Positions 46,510-56,224 of a DNA stretch of 64,000 nt are shown one piece after another. A program made the translations under genes and the position numbers. Position 1 is the first letter of the stretch, and every line of letters begins with the position of its first letter. Below the pieces are notes generated by a model, which was given only the letters and a program-made list of their open reading frames with translations, had not been told where the DNA came from and did no database searches. The DNA comes from Ananas comosus (taxonomy: Eukaryota > Streptophyta > Magnoliopsida > Poales > Bromeliaceae): the NCBI RefSeq assembly GCF_001540865.1, contig NC_033631.1, forward strand, positions 2,297,935-2,361,934, in the 5' to 3' direction.

Positions 46510-46800
46510 ATGGGACAGACAATCACTTCGAGAAGATTAGACCTTCTAGAGATTGAAAGGCTAGAGAAAGAATGAGAGAAAAAAGAGTAAGAAGATAATA
46601 GTAAAGATGACTTATTTCATTCGTTCCTTGATCAACCCTATAGGCTTTATAGCCCTGAAATTTTGGTTTATTTGAATTAAGAAGAAACGAAAGTACTTGG
46701 AATAAGGAAGATATCCTAGAATACACTAATTTGAAATATTCTTTCCGAAACTAACCAATTAAAAACACCTCAAATATCTTTCCAAATGTGAGGCACACAT
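46510..46800 (-). repeat. Diverged dispersed repeat, copy C
   Basis: cagacaatcacttcgag, aagaatgagagaaaaaagag, ataggctttatagcc, cctagaatacactaat and ctttccaaatgtga repeat the beginning of copies A and B. Only about 290 bp are recognisable. Confidence 0.5.
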
Positions 46801-47699
46801 TGGTAGCTTAGTTAACTTAGCTAGTGCTAACTGGAATCATTCGAGATAACTGTGTATAGGTTTTGGGCAATGGCCTTTATGTCTACATGCTAGGAGTTGC
46901 TTAAAAATATTTAGGTATGGGTCTTATTTTGGTTTAATTTCTGCAACAATATTCTATACGTTAACCTGCTAGGTATGACAATGATCCAATTACTCAATTG
47001 TGCAATCAAGATGAACTTTATTTTTTCTTTTAGGTTTGGTTTCATGAAAACAATGAAGAGTAGAATCGGAGAGAAAATTTTTGAAGAAAGAAAAAGCAAA
47101 ATCTAGATTTTGGCTTCCCATCACGAGTGTACTTTGGTTTTTATTTTCGTTTTCTATTACCTAAAGCCTCAAGAAAAATGGATAGTTTTTCCTAGTTATA
47201 TTTTGTTGAATCGTAATTGCAGCCCAGCAAATAGGTGGGAGCTATTTTCTCCATCGAAATTAATTAGTGTAACCTTATTACATTTTGCATAGAACCAAAC
47301 AGGTCCTTAATTTTAGTGTAACCTCCTGCTTTGATATCATGTGAAACAACCGTTGTACTCTAAAAGCTTAAGCTGTTAGAGAACGGTGTTTATATAATTT
47401 TATATTTAACATTTCTATTTTCGTTGCTTCTATTTCGAACTTATGAGTACCTTATTTCAGTTATTTGATTTTTTGTTGGATTGCGATTATGCTTCCTGCA
47501 AAATCTTTCAAAGAGGATGTTATGCTGGGATGGAATTTATTTAATGTCTTTGTCTGCTGTTTAAAGGTTTTTCTATTTTCTACTCAGCATGGTAAGGGTT
47601 GATGGATATGTGGATCAATAGGAGGCCTTAGAGGGTTGATTTGTATGACAAAAAGAAAAGAAAAAAAAAAATCTGATTGCACAATCATAATGCAAACAT
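46801..47699. other. Intergenic sequence, no gene supported
   Basis: AT-rich with short frames only and no family recognised. Confidence 0.4.
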
Positions 47700-47710
47700 A
47701 AAGAATAAGC

Positions 47711-47878
47711 AAAAAACCGGCCGTCCCTAGAGCAAGTGGCAAAGGGCTTGATGGTTGGTACCCGAGGTCCCAAGTTCGAATTCTAGTTGATTCACATTTC
47801 CAGCTAAGTTTATTTCTGAATGAAATAAACGAAGCGGGTAGCGTGCTACCTATCTCCCTCTCAAAAAAGAAAAAGAAA
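47711..47878 (+). mobile_element. Intact tRNA-derived SINE
   Basis: A short element flanked by a perfect 11-bp target duplication AAAGAATAAGC (47700-47710 and 47879-47889). Its head resembles a tRNA gene with RNA polymerase III internal promoter boxes: A-box-like TAGAGCAAGTGGC (about 47729) and B-box-like AGTTCGAATTC (about 47772), roughly 40 bp apart. The tRNA-unrelated body ends in A6-G-A5-G-A runs. It has no protein; mobilisation would use LINE machinery in trans. The same SINE, split, is at 20540-20579 and 30281-30380. Confidence 0.88.
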
Positions 47879-47889
47879 AAAGAATAAGC

Positions 47890-49150
47890 GAAAGAGTGAG
47901 TAATTAGAAATGCAAGATTTATGTGGTTAGGCGAACATGCCTATGTCCATGCCGATCCTTCTCTTGAGGCACCAGATTCTACTATTCAATGGCCTTTTCG
48001 CAGGCAAGCTGGCAAGGCCAACCCTTTACACTCCCCTCTTTTTGTAGACTCAAGAGTGACGTTTTGTAAAGCGATCTATTCACTCGGGCTCGGATCTCTC
48101 TTTCTGCAACTACAGTAGAGTTGTTTGAATTGCTCAAGAATCTTAGGAATATTATAATGAAGCACTGCTAAAAATCTTGCTAATATAGATATAACCCAAA
48201 ATCTTACTTGATCGTTTTAACATAATTCAGAAAGTATCTGTCATAATTGCTAGATTGCGGTCGACTGTGGTCACTTCTTGGTCGATTGTTGGCCTCCAAC
48301 GGCTATATAATGGCTAGTTTTTGAGTCCTAAGGCTTCTGGGATTTTTACGGTCAACTAGGAACCTCACTCGGGATACATCACAGTTGACAATGGGTGAAG
48401 GTCAGTCAACTGTTGTTGACAGTTTGACCTATAATAGCATGATTTGACTAATTCAGGCCACTTTGAGCAATTCTGCTAAGGTTGACTTTCTGCTTTTGTT
48501 GACCAATCACCATGTTGACTTTTCAGCAACAATGGAGATTCCAATTCAAATTGATCATTCTCTCGCATTTCTAAAGATAGCCGAAAGTCTTCGAAGAGGG
48601 GCTTTCACTAGGGTGAACCAGAGCAACAGTGGGCTCTGTCCTTACAGGACATAACAGATTGGGGGTTTTAGTCACTATGCCATGCCTTCCGGTTAGCAAG
48701 CCTTCCATCAAACATAGGAATCAACAGTCACCATGTTGACTTTTCAGCAATAATGGAGATTCCAATTCAAATTGATCATTCTCTCACATTTCTAAAGATA
48801 TTTGACACTTAAAATGAAAATGTTAGGATTGAGTTCAATATTTTGTTATCATCAAAACAATTGACAGAAACCTTGGGGCTACAGGATAGGGTGGTGCAGA
48901 GATGTGCGGATGCACAAGCAATAATTCCTCCTATAAGGGAGGATGATTCGAAGGATTATTATGGAATGGTATAATGAGTTTGAAGTGTTATATTTTTAAA
49001 GTTGAAGAACCAAAGTCCGCTAATAGTTCATAGCACATCTGTCTGTGCATATAGGTATCATTTATTCTAATCACTTACAGATGGTTACTCTTTTTCTTTT
49101 TTCGCTTCTCATATCTTGTACGATGTTGGTCTGTTCTAACATTTTCTAGT
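47890..49150. other. Upstream region of DUF247-2 with a 73-bp direct repeat
   Basis: Contains two 73-bp copies (48507-48579 and 48728-48800) with two mismatches, starting TCACCATGTTGACTTTTCAG. 47930-48120 resembles fragments seen in plant retrotransposons but cannot be placed. 49125-49151 (ttctaacattttctag) looks like a polypyrimidine tract and splice acceptor just before the DUF247 start, so a 5' leader intron is plausible. Confidence 0.5.
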
Positions 49151-50836
49151 ATGATTGTAAGGATGACGGAAGGTGAAAGTAATAGAGCTGATGTTGTAGA
49201 CATTGATGAGTTGGTGATTTCAATGAAAAGAGAATTAAATTATTACTGGTCTCTGGGTGAGAGACTTGACGGGGAAACAGAATTATGCCTAATCTACAAA
49301 GTCCCACAACACATTCGCATGATAGACAGGATTGCTTATGAGCCAATAGTTCAGTCCATTGGTCCATATCACCATGGAACTCCAGCTTTACAAGCCATGG
49401 AGAAGGAAAAGTGGAACTGTCTTGATTATATTCTTAAGTTGAATCCTGAAAAAACACTGCGGGATTACCTTATGGTAATGTGGGAACTGGAGAATCAAGC
49501 CAAAAGCTGTTACTTGGAGGAAATTAAAATGGAAAACAAGAAGTTTCTACGGATGCTCCTCCTTGATGGATGCTTCATACTTGTATCCCTTTATGGTACA
49601 AATGGAATTGGAGTGCCCATGCCCATAGAATATGTGCCAAGTGGTAATCCTCAGGAAGATATTGAGGAATCTCGACTAGGGCAAAAAAGAGCAAGTTGGG
49701 AAAACACAAAGAATGAAGCAACAAGGATAGAGAACAAGACTGCACAAAGTAGGCATCTGACGGAGAATTTAGTGCTTGCATCGGAGCAAAGCAAACCCAG
49801 TACCAGTCGACAGAGCATGCAACATGATAAACCAGTGTATGAAGATGATTTTGATCAGGTCGGACCGTGGTACACTAATTTTCTCGCACATGATCTGCTC
49901 CTGCTGGAGAACCAAATCCCTTTTTTTGTTGTCAAGAGAGTATACGAACTAGTTGCAGGTAAAGACACCTCAATTCTGCTTAACAATATTGTGAAATTTC
50001 TGGAAGGTATCATACATTTCTATCCAAGATCAATCCAAGAGTCTGAGAGGCCTAAGGATTTTTACCATCTTCTCCACCTGTGTCATATGTACTTTAGACC
50101 GAGTAAAAAGATGGAGGAAGGCCATCATTATCAGGCCAGGCGCCGATACTTCAACTATTTTCTTCAAATGGGCTGCAAATTTTTGAAACTCGGTCTTCAA
50201 TCGGATGAAAATGTGCAAAACTCATCACTTAATCCGCAGTCAGATTTCTTAAAAGCTAGCCAGCATTGCTGGCGCCGAGCAGTCCAATACCATGAAGCAG
50301 GAGTAGAATTTAGGAGAAAAGAGTTCGATAAGAATAACCCCCATTCTCTGTTGGATGTAAGATTTATTAATGGTGTAATGGAAATTCCATGTTTGATCAT
50401 TGATGACAGCACAGGCTCTCTTTTCAGGAACTTGATTGCATTTGAGCAGACATGTCCTCAATTCGGGAATGATGTTACTGCATATGTTGTTTTTATGACC
50501 CAGCTTCTCAGCATGCCTGATGATGTTACACTACTTGCTCGGAGAGGAATCATCGTAGACCAATTGCGTAGTGACAAAGGGGTGTCAACTCTTCTAACCA
50601 AGCTCAGCAAAGATATCGTCTTCAGTTTTAATTATTACTACTACCTGAAACCTGTACATCAGTCAATAGAAGAACACTACCAAATGCGTCTGAAAAGGTG
50701 GATGGCATGGCTATGGCAGAACCACTTCAGCAACCCATGGTTGGGTTTAGCAGCAATTGCCGGAACTTTTATTCTTTTATGCACTGTTGTACAAACTATT
50801 TTTACTCTCTTCTCATATGCGGACCCACCGGCATAG
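49151..50836 (+). CDS. DUF247 (UPF0481) family membrane protein, copy 2
   Basis: An intact single-exon gene of 561 residues. Conserved blocks are ELCLIYKVPQHIR (44-56), GPYHHG (71-76), LLDGCFILVSLYG (137-149), the HDLLLLENQIPFFVVKRVYEL block and the ARRGIIVDQL block. A C-terminal hydrophobic anchor lies at about 531-554 with a very short tail. It is a close paralogue of 6002-7591; the main difference is an insertion-rich, charged linker at about 155-225, the hypervariable stretch of this family. The start may instead be Met5 (49163), since a splice-acceptor-like TTTCTAG ends one base before the first ATG. Function is unknown for most members; grass S/Z-locus DUF247 proteins act in pollen self-recognition. 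Transcription is outward from the TE block, towards the dsRBD-like gene. Confidence 0.95.
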   Translation: MIVRMTEGESNRADVVDIDELVISMKRELNYYWSLGERLDGETELCLIYKVPQHIRMIDRIAYEPIVQSIGPYHHGTPALQAMEKEKWNCLDYILKLNPEKTLRDYLMVMWELENQAKSCYLEEIKMENKKFLRMLLLDGCFILVSLYGTNGIGVPMPIEYVPSGNPQEDIEESRLGQKRASWENTKNEATRIENKTAQSRHLTENLVLASEQSKPSTSRQSMQHDKPVYEDDFDQVGPWYTNFLAHDLLLLENQIPFFVVKRVYELVAGKDTSILLNNIVKFLEGIIHFYPRSIQESERPKDFYHLLHLCHMYFRPSKKMEEGHHYQARRRYFNYFLQMGCKFLKLGLQSDENVQNSSLNPQSDFLKASQHCWRRAVQYHEAGVEFRRKEFDKNNPHSLLDVRFINGVMEIPCLIIDDSTGSLFRNLIAFEQTCPQFGNDVTAYVVFMTQLLSMPDDVTLLARRGIIVDQLRSDKGVSTLLTKLSKDIVFSFNYYYYLKPVHQSIEEHYQMRLKRWMAWLWQNHFSNPWLGLAAIAGTFILLCTVVQTIFTLFSYADPPA

Positions 50837-51789
50837 AATTCCAAACTATCAATGGGCTTATTCAGATAGCAACAAGTGCAATTGTTTCATATGAGCGACA
50901 AAAGAGAAACCAAGGGGAAACAAAGTATGCATATACCCAAAGTACATGTGTATCAGCAGCAGAGTGTTTGAGTGTCCACATCAATGCCGAGTATGAACAA
51001 GTTCTTCTACTCTTTTCTGTTGTTAATTAGATTATGCATCTCTTTCTAGTTTTTGTTTGTGGAAAATTTGTCATTGTACTTCCCATGTTTTTTTTTTTCT
51101 CTAAGACTTGTTTTTATGCAAATTATAATTGATGTTAATGGAGGGACATCCACTATGGTTATATGGGCTCATAACTTATCATTCAAACCTACACAGCTGG
51201 TACCTGATGATGGTAAGATAGAAACTACCAATAATATAGTTTCATAAAACTCTGCGCGAACTTGGGAAAGAAAATATTAGAAGAAAAGAGTTTCTAGTTA
51301 AGATCAGTCAGGATAATGGGGGCGGAGAATTATTTAGGTCTTGAAGAGCAAGTACTTTTGGGGGTTTAGATTTCTTCGGTGGGGGTTGAAAGAGGTCCAC
51401 TAGAATCTCACTCCTTTCGGCTGCTTCGGTACGAAGGAAAGGCCTGGATTTCCTTAGTAACATGATCTGGAATCTCAGTACCTGCAGCTGCTACAGTATG
51501 AAGGAAAAGTGAGATTAGTGGAGTTTGAAGCCGGAGAGGAATAGAAGAGACATTACTCATTGCAGACCGAAGATCCGGGAAATAGACGTAATAAGGATAC
51601 CAAAGGAAGTAAATAGAGTCGGAAGCCTTTACGCCGGCATATCTGACCTTCTTGACATTGCCGGTGCATACTATTTTACTATTTTCTAGCTAATCATCAT
51701 CTCCTCACTCAATCACACACCTGTGGTCTACCCATTATGGTTAACAGTTTGCAATAATGCACAACAAATATCAATATAAGCTTATGAAT
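50837..51789. other. 3' flank of DUF247-2
   Basis: Probably contains the 3' UTR of the DUF247 gene. Frames at 50698-51030 and 51053-51247 show no domain. Nothing else is recognised. Confidence 0.4.
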
Positions 51790-52796
51790 CCGGAACCCTA
51801 AAGACGGCCGCCCCGTGTTTGGCGGAGGTGCTGCTACTTTTCACTCCTCTCCGCCTTCGCTGCGATGGTCCGCCTTCTCTCTCGGGAACGCAGCGCCTTC
51901 TCTCTCAGGAACGCAGCGGCCTTCCCGTATAGTGTGGCGCTCTCTCTCCTTCTCTCGCCCATGTATGATATCCCGTCCGGCTTTCCGTACAAGCGGGAGG
52001 GCGGCGTTGTGCCGTCAGCGGTGTGGGCTAGGTCTTTTCCTCCATTGCATATGCTTAGTTGTACAGTCCGGCGTGGGTTCTCCCTGTGGTTTAGGGTCAT
52101 GGGGCATTAATGAGCATTAATGCAGGGTATATACAGCAGCATCTTTTTTCCCATTATATTGACCTCCACGATCGCAGCCCAGCTTCCATACGGCATGGCG
52201 CTCGCTCTCTCTCTCTCTCTCTCTCTCCTATGTATGCTTTCCTGTGGGGCTTTCATGCGCCTGCTCATCTTCGGCCCTCTGTACTCTCTCTCCCTGATTT
52301 TTCCTCTCTCACTGTGCTCTGCTTGCTTTTCCTCTCTCTGCGGCTTTTGCCTTTGCTAGTTATTATAAATACTAAAGAGACTAATGTTCCTTTTGTGTGC
52401 ACATGGCTAATTTCCCCTGTTTTTGAATGCTTTTGCTATGTTGTTCTTGCCCTGTGGTGCTTTTGCTTGTCGGTTTTCTGAGCGTTGCAGCTAATCGATA
52501 GGTAAAAACAAACGTTCGGCTACTTCATGATTTCCTTCCCCCCTCTTTTTTTTCCCCCCTCCTGTACTTACTCTTATATCCTTTTTCCTGCATGCTGGTG
52601 TGTTTGCTCTGATAAAAATTTTCTGCGGGTTTGCACGTGTGTGGCTAATGGTTATGAAGCGATTTTGAGGGTGGCATGTTGCTGTCCTAAGGTATTCTGT
52701 CAATTTTTTCCCCTATTTATTCGGTTTGGTATTTGATTTTGTAAGTGTTTAATTTTTTCCCCTTTTTTACTTGCTTTGCTTTTTCGCGATGCAGTC
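51790..52796 (+). promoter_or_regulatory. CT-rich leader/promoter region with probable 5' UTR intron
   Basis: A marked composition change, from AT-rich to C/T-rich, begins near 51800, as in plant core promoters and leaders. It contains a 24-bp near-tandem repeat (ttctctctcgggaacgcagc at 51880 and again at 51904) and a (CT)n run at 52205-52227. A candidate intron runs 52502-52794: donor gtaaaaac after cgatag, acceptor ttttcgcgatgcag two bases before the ATG. Inferred only from sequence signals. Confidence 0.5.
52205..52227. repeat. (CT)n microsatellite
   Basis: An uninterrupted dinucleotide run in the leader region of the dsRBD-like gene, common in plant 5' leaders. Confidence 0.95.
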
Positions 52797-53375
52797 ATGG
52801 CAGCCGTAGTTGTTCAAATTTGTTTCCGAGATTTCCTGCGCATTGTCTACCAGCAATTCTCTGTGTCGGCGCCTGTGTGCGAAATTCCGATGGAAAATGA
52901 GGGGTTGCTTAGCGTCTACGTTGAAGTTGAGGTCCCTAAAGGAGAGACTGTTTCAGAGGCAATCCGTTGCTGGGGCATGTCTTGCTCTACTGTCGATGAG
53001 ACAGAGGAGGATGCTGCCTGTCGTGCTGTTGCGAAATTACGTGATGAGTTTGGTTTTGAGGTGAAGGATAGTAACCTAGAAAAGAAGAAGTTTTTTGAGA
53101 ACCTATATGAGCGCATTTCTACGGACTACAGTTCGCTTCGTGGCAAATATAAACGCCTTAAATGTGACTACAACCTCTTAAAGGGTTACTACAGTTCCCT
53201 CCTCGCTGAGAAAGAGCAGCTTCTTTCAGACTGGAGGGAATTCAAGGAGAACTTGGTGATGTGTCTTTCTCTGGTCAAGTGTCCAAAGACTGCTGTGGTC
53301 CGCCCATATAGCAGTGAAGGTGTTTCTGAGGAGGACCCTGCAGCGCCTCCAAGTTATTATGGGAGTGGGAATTGA
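52797..53375 (+). CDS. Small protein with dsRNA-binding-like domain and coiled coil
   Basis: A protein of 192 residues from the ATG that follows the predicted splice acceptor; an upstream in-frame Met (52776) lies inside the presumed intron. Residues about 38-88 look like a divergent dsRBD: a beta-rich part (LLSVYVEVEVPKGE), then a helix motif ETEEDAACRAVAKLRDEFGF. The latter matches the ED-AA--A---L---YGF pattern of plant proteins with dsRBD-like repeats. Residues about 95-155 (KKKFFENLYERI...YNLLKGYYSSLLAEKEQLL) are heptad-like and probably coiled coil. The tail is acidic and Pro/Tyr-rich (SEEDPAAPPSYYG). Function is unknown. The dsRBD assignment is by pattern only. It is preserved as an open frame and has a decayed partial copy 1.1 kb downstream. 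Confidence 0.7.
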   Translation: MAAVVVQICFRDFLRIVYQQFSVSAPVCEIPMENEGLLSVYVEVEVPKGETVSEAIRCWGMSCSTVDETEEDAACRAVAKLRDEFGFEVKDSNLEKKKFFENLYERISTDYSSLRGKYKRLKCDYNLLKGYYSSLLAEKEQLLSDWREFKENLVMCLSLVKCPKTAVVRPYSSEGVSEEDPAAPPSYYGSGN

Positions 53376-54284
53376 CAAGATGTTAGAGCCGTCTTTCTTT
53401 TGTCGGCTTCTGTAGTTTGTAGTTTGTTGTTTCCTTCTGCCCTTTTCCTTTTTGGTTTTTTGCTAGGGGCCCTACTTGTATAACTTATGGCTCTACTATA
53501 TACTAAATAATGTTTCGCTCGCTGTGGACTAAGAAAACTTTTTGTCTAATAGATAGGAGAATCAGTCCACATTGGCTACACAAGAACATAGCTCCACGAG
53601 AATGTTCAGTAATTAATGAAATAGAATCCTGGTCAAACTACTAAAATTTGAAACATAAAGCATAACAATTTATACTGCTAAACAAATTCAATTTGTACAC
53701 AATGGTTATCAGCTCAAACTTCTCAATGCAGAAAGAAGATTAAACAAAGACAAATTCATACACCTTCTGAAAAGTATGCATTATTCAAAGTAACACTAGA
53801 TACAGTGCTCCATTTATTTAAGTCATACTAAGCAACCTTGCACGACACAAGCTGCACAATGACCCATTATACTATCTCAATTGATGAGATTAACTGCAAT
53901 ACTGAAACAAAGATGCTTGAAGGAAAAAAATTATTTTATATCATTAGGATTCTGCAGCTTTTTGGTCCCTGCTTGCTTTGACTTGTGTGTGTTTTTTTTA
54001 AATGGTTTTTATTCCTTAAGATTACTAAGAACATATAAGAGCGGACAGGTGGTATTTATCATAGTTGATTTTAAAGGAAATTAACGAAAGATTGCTGCAA
54101 TGAGTTTGTGTAACTTGCATCTTCTTAAACTATAGAGCTGTGAATTTTTGTCTTAGGTCTGTATTGTTGTACTCAAGTCACTGCAGATGCTTCTCAATTA
54201 TATAAGATGTAGCTTGATTTTGAGTATATTCCTGCTTAAGTTTATTGAACTCATTCATACTTCTATTTTTACCTACTCCGCAGT
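53376..54284. other. 3' flank of the dsRBD-like gene
   Basis: The 3' UTR is likely to about 53510 (the ggggccctacttgtat phrase is shared with the downstream copy). The rest is AT-rich with no recognised feature. Confidence 0.4.
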
Positions 54285-54510
54285 AAATATAAACGCTTGA
54301 GAGGCGATTACAATCTCTTGAAAGGTTACTATAGTGGCCTTCTCACTGAGAAAGAGAAATATTTACTGAACGGAAGGAAATAAAGAAGAATATGAAGACG
54401 TGTCTCGCCCTTATCAAACAGCCTATGACTGATACGGTCGGGGCAAATAATAGCGAGGGCGTTTCTGAGGAAGACCCTGTGGCGCCGCCGGGGTATTATG
54501 GGAATTGATA
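54285..54510 (+). pseudogene. Decayed duplicate of the 3' part of the dsRBD-like gene
   Basis: It translates to SKYKRLRGDYNLLKGYYSGL and then LTEKEK, stops at about 54380, and in another frame resumes EGVSEEDPVAPPGYYGN before a stop at 54507-54509. This corresponds to residues 116-192 of the upstream protein. The 3' flank is also shared (gggcccctacttgtatgg), so this is a segmental rather than retro-copy duplication. cctactccgcag at the left edge looks like a splice acceptor, although the upstream gene has no intron at that point. The dsRBD part is absent. Confidence 0.88.
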
Positions 54511-54567
54511 GATTATCGGAGATGTCTTCCTCCTGTCATATTTTGTGTTTTGCTGTTTTGTCTTGCT

Positions 54568-54954
54568 TTATTTCCTTCTGTTTTCTTTTCCTGCTGGGCC
54601 CCTACTTGTATGGATTAGGCTGTCTTGCTTTATTTTTGTCTTAGCCATAGATCGAGTAAGCATAGAGTGTGTCCGGATTGGTAACGAAGGCTCTGCAGGC
54701 TGAGGTGAAGGTGGCCTGTCCGATGTGGAAGGCGTCAACTCAACAGGAGAAGGTAAAGCTGTAGCAGCAGAAGGTCGGAGGGTGTGTCGTCTGGTATAGA
54801 CTCGGAGTTCAGGTGGACCAGCAACAGTGGCAGCATGTTCATCACNATATGTAGAATCGGTGAGTTCTAGTGGTATGAGAGTTTTGATATTAACAATTGG
54901 CAAATTTGAGGTAGAAGAAGACATGTTTACTACCTTAAGATAAGGATCCACCAC
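54568..54954 (-). pseudogene. Internally deleted copia Gag-Pol fusion
   Basis: The start resembles copia Gag (SSSTSNLPIVNIKTLIPLEL then TDS). It then jumps to a Ser/Pro/Thr-rich stretch and TRSMAKTKI, which normally lies between integrase and reverse transcriptase. Everything from mid-Gag to late integrase is missing. An N (54846) sits exactly at the junction, so a misassembly cannot be excluded. The frame is open but cannot encode an enzyme. Confidence 0.7.
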
Positions 54955-55153
54955 TAGATAAGAAAGAAAGATAAATCGGAATGTAGCGGATGTGAATTAA
55001 AAAAGAACCTGAATTCTATCACATGAGAGGAACCACTTATCACCAAATAAGATCGACCGCACCAAGGAAAGAACCGAGTGATACGAGAAACCAACAGTAG
55101 GACAGTCCGAGTGGCACCAGAGGAGCAAAGAGAAATCACAGAAAGGCTTAAAA

Positions 55154-55243
55154 TACTGTAGCAGAAATACTGTAGCGCTGTTACTGTAGTGCTGTTACTG
55201 TAGCGCCAGTACTGTAGCGATGATACTGTAGCAGTACTGTAGC
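55154..55243. repeat. TACTGTAGC minisatellite, seven copies
   Basis: Seven TACTGTAG[CT] words are separated by 2-5-bp spacers, lying in the 5' leader of the deleted copia element between its PBS and Gag start. Confidence 0.9.
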
Positions 55244-55346
55244 AGTATTGGGAAGATAGAAAACCAAAAGAAAAGACACCTATAGAAAAAGGTGAGATTA
55301 ATGGTGGATGGTGGCTATGGATCGATATCCCCACATTAGGGTTCCC

Positions 55347-55588
55347 GCTTTGATACCATGAAAGAAGGGCTAAAGTGCACACCCTCTTGAGTTGTATTAA
55401 TGAATATATATAGTACAAGAGATTGTCTTACTATAGTAACAATGACTACTATAGTAAGAGTATAACTAGGATTACATATTATATAATCCTGCTCTATAGA
55501 AGGCAATGATACTATTCTATATAAGGCAATAAAACACAATATCCTAATATATCGTAACATCCTAATATAGATAAAATATATCGTAACA
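55347..55588 (-). mobile_element. 5' LTR and primer-binding site of the deleted copia element
   Basis: On the minus strand the LTR starts TGTTACGATATATT (55588), ends CTTCTTTCA (55359) and is 230 bp. The next bases read TGGTATCAAAGC (55358-55347), a one-mismatch initiator tRNA-Met primer-binding site. Tandem cctaatatagata / atatatcgtaaca words lie in its U3. The 3' LTR was not found, and the element is cut off near 54600 by the duplicated gene flank. Confidence 0.85.
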
Positions 55589-56224
55589 CCACCCTGCTGT
55601 ATTTCTCCTTTTTTTTTTTCCTTATTTAATGTACTACTCACTGCACCGTGGGGAAAGCTTTTGTGCATAGTTTTCTCCTCCCACTCTACTGAGGATCGGT
55701 CGTATGTTTTTGGTTGTGATTATTGTATTATATTTCTATGTGGTTTAACGGTTTTAGAATTCCTGTTTAGTTCATTCTGTTTTTTTTTTTTTCTGGTTTT
55801 TAATAAGGTAATGATGATCCAAAAGAATTTGACAGTCTGTGGTATGATAAAATAGGTGGGCAACTGTGTATGACAGACTATTACTTTAAGTTCTATCTTA
55901 CGAGGTGAATCGATGATATGGTGTTCATTGGTCTGTTGGTTGGTAGATTGCAAATCCTCTATTGATGCATTTATATTATCGGAATAAAAAGGACGCAGAA
56001 TTTGGATGGCCTACTATGTAGGCAACCATTCAGTGGCTTTTATGTGTGTGCGGACGTAGTCTAGATGTTTGTGCTGTTGCACTATTTCAAACAGTTTGAT
56101 GAATAAATATTTGGAGTGGAACAATAACAAGATTAATTGTTTAATCAACCTGAGCCTTATAGGTTTTTTGTAGTTTGGTTTTTTGTAGTTTTCTATATTA
56201 ATATGTTCTTATTTATGCTTTTGC
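55589..56224. other. Intergenic, nothing recognised
   Basis: AT-rich, no coding frame with a recognisable domain. Confidence 0.45.

Noticed and set aside
52776..52796. Upstream Met for the dsRBD-like protein (seven extra residues)
   Set aside because: A pyrimidine-rich tract and GCAG acceptor run through this segment, so it is probably intronic. The ATG at 52797 is preferred.
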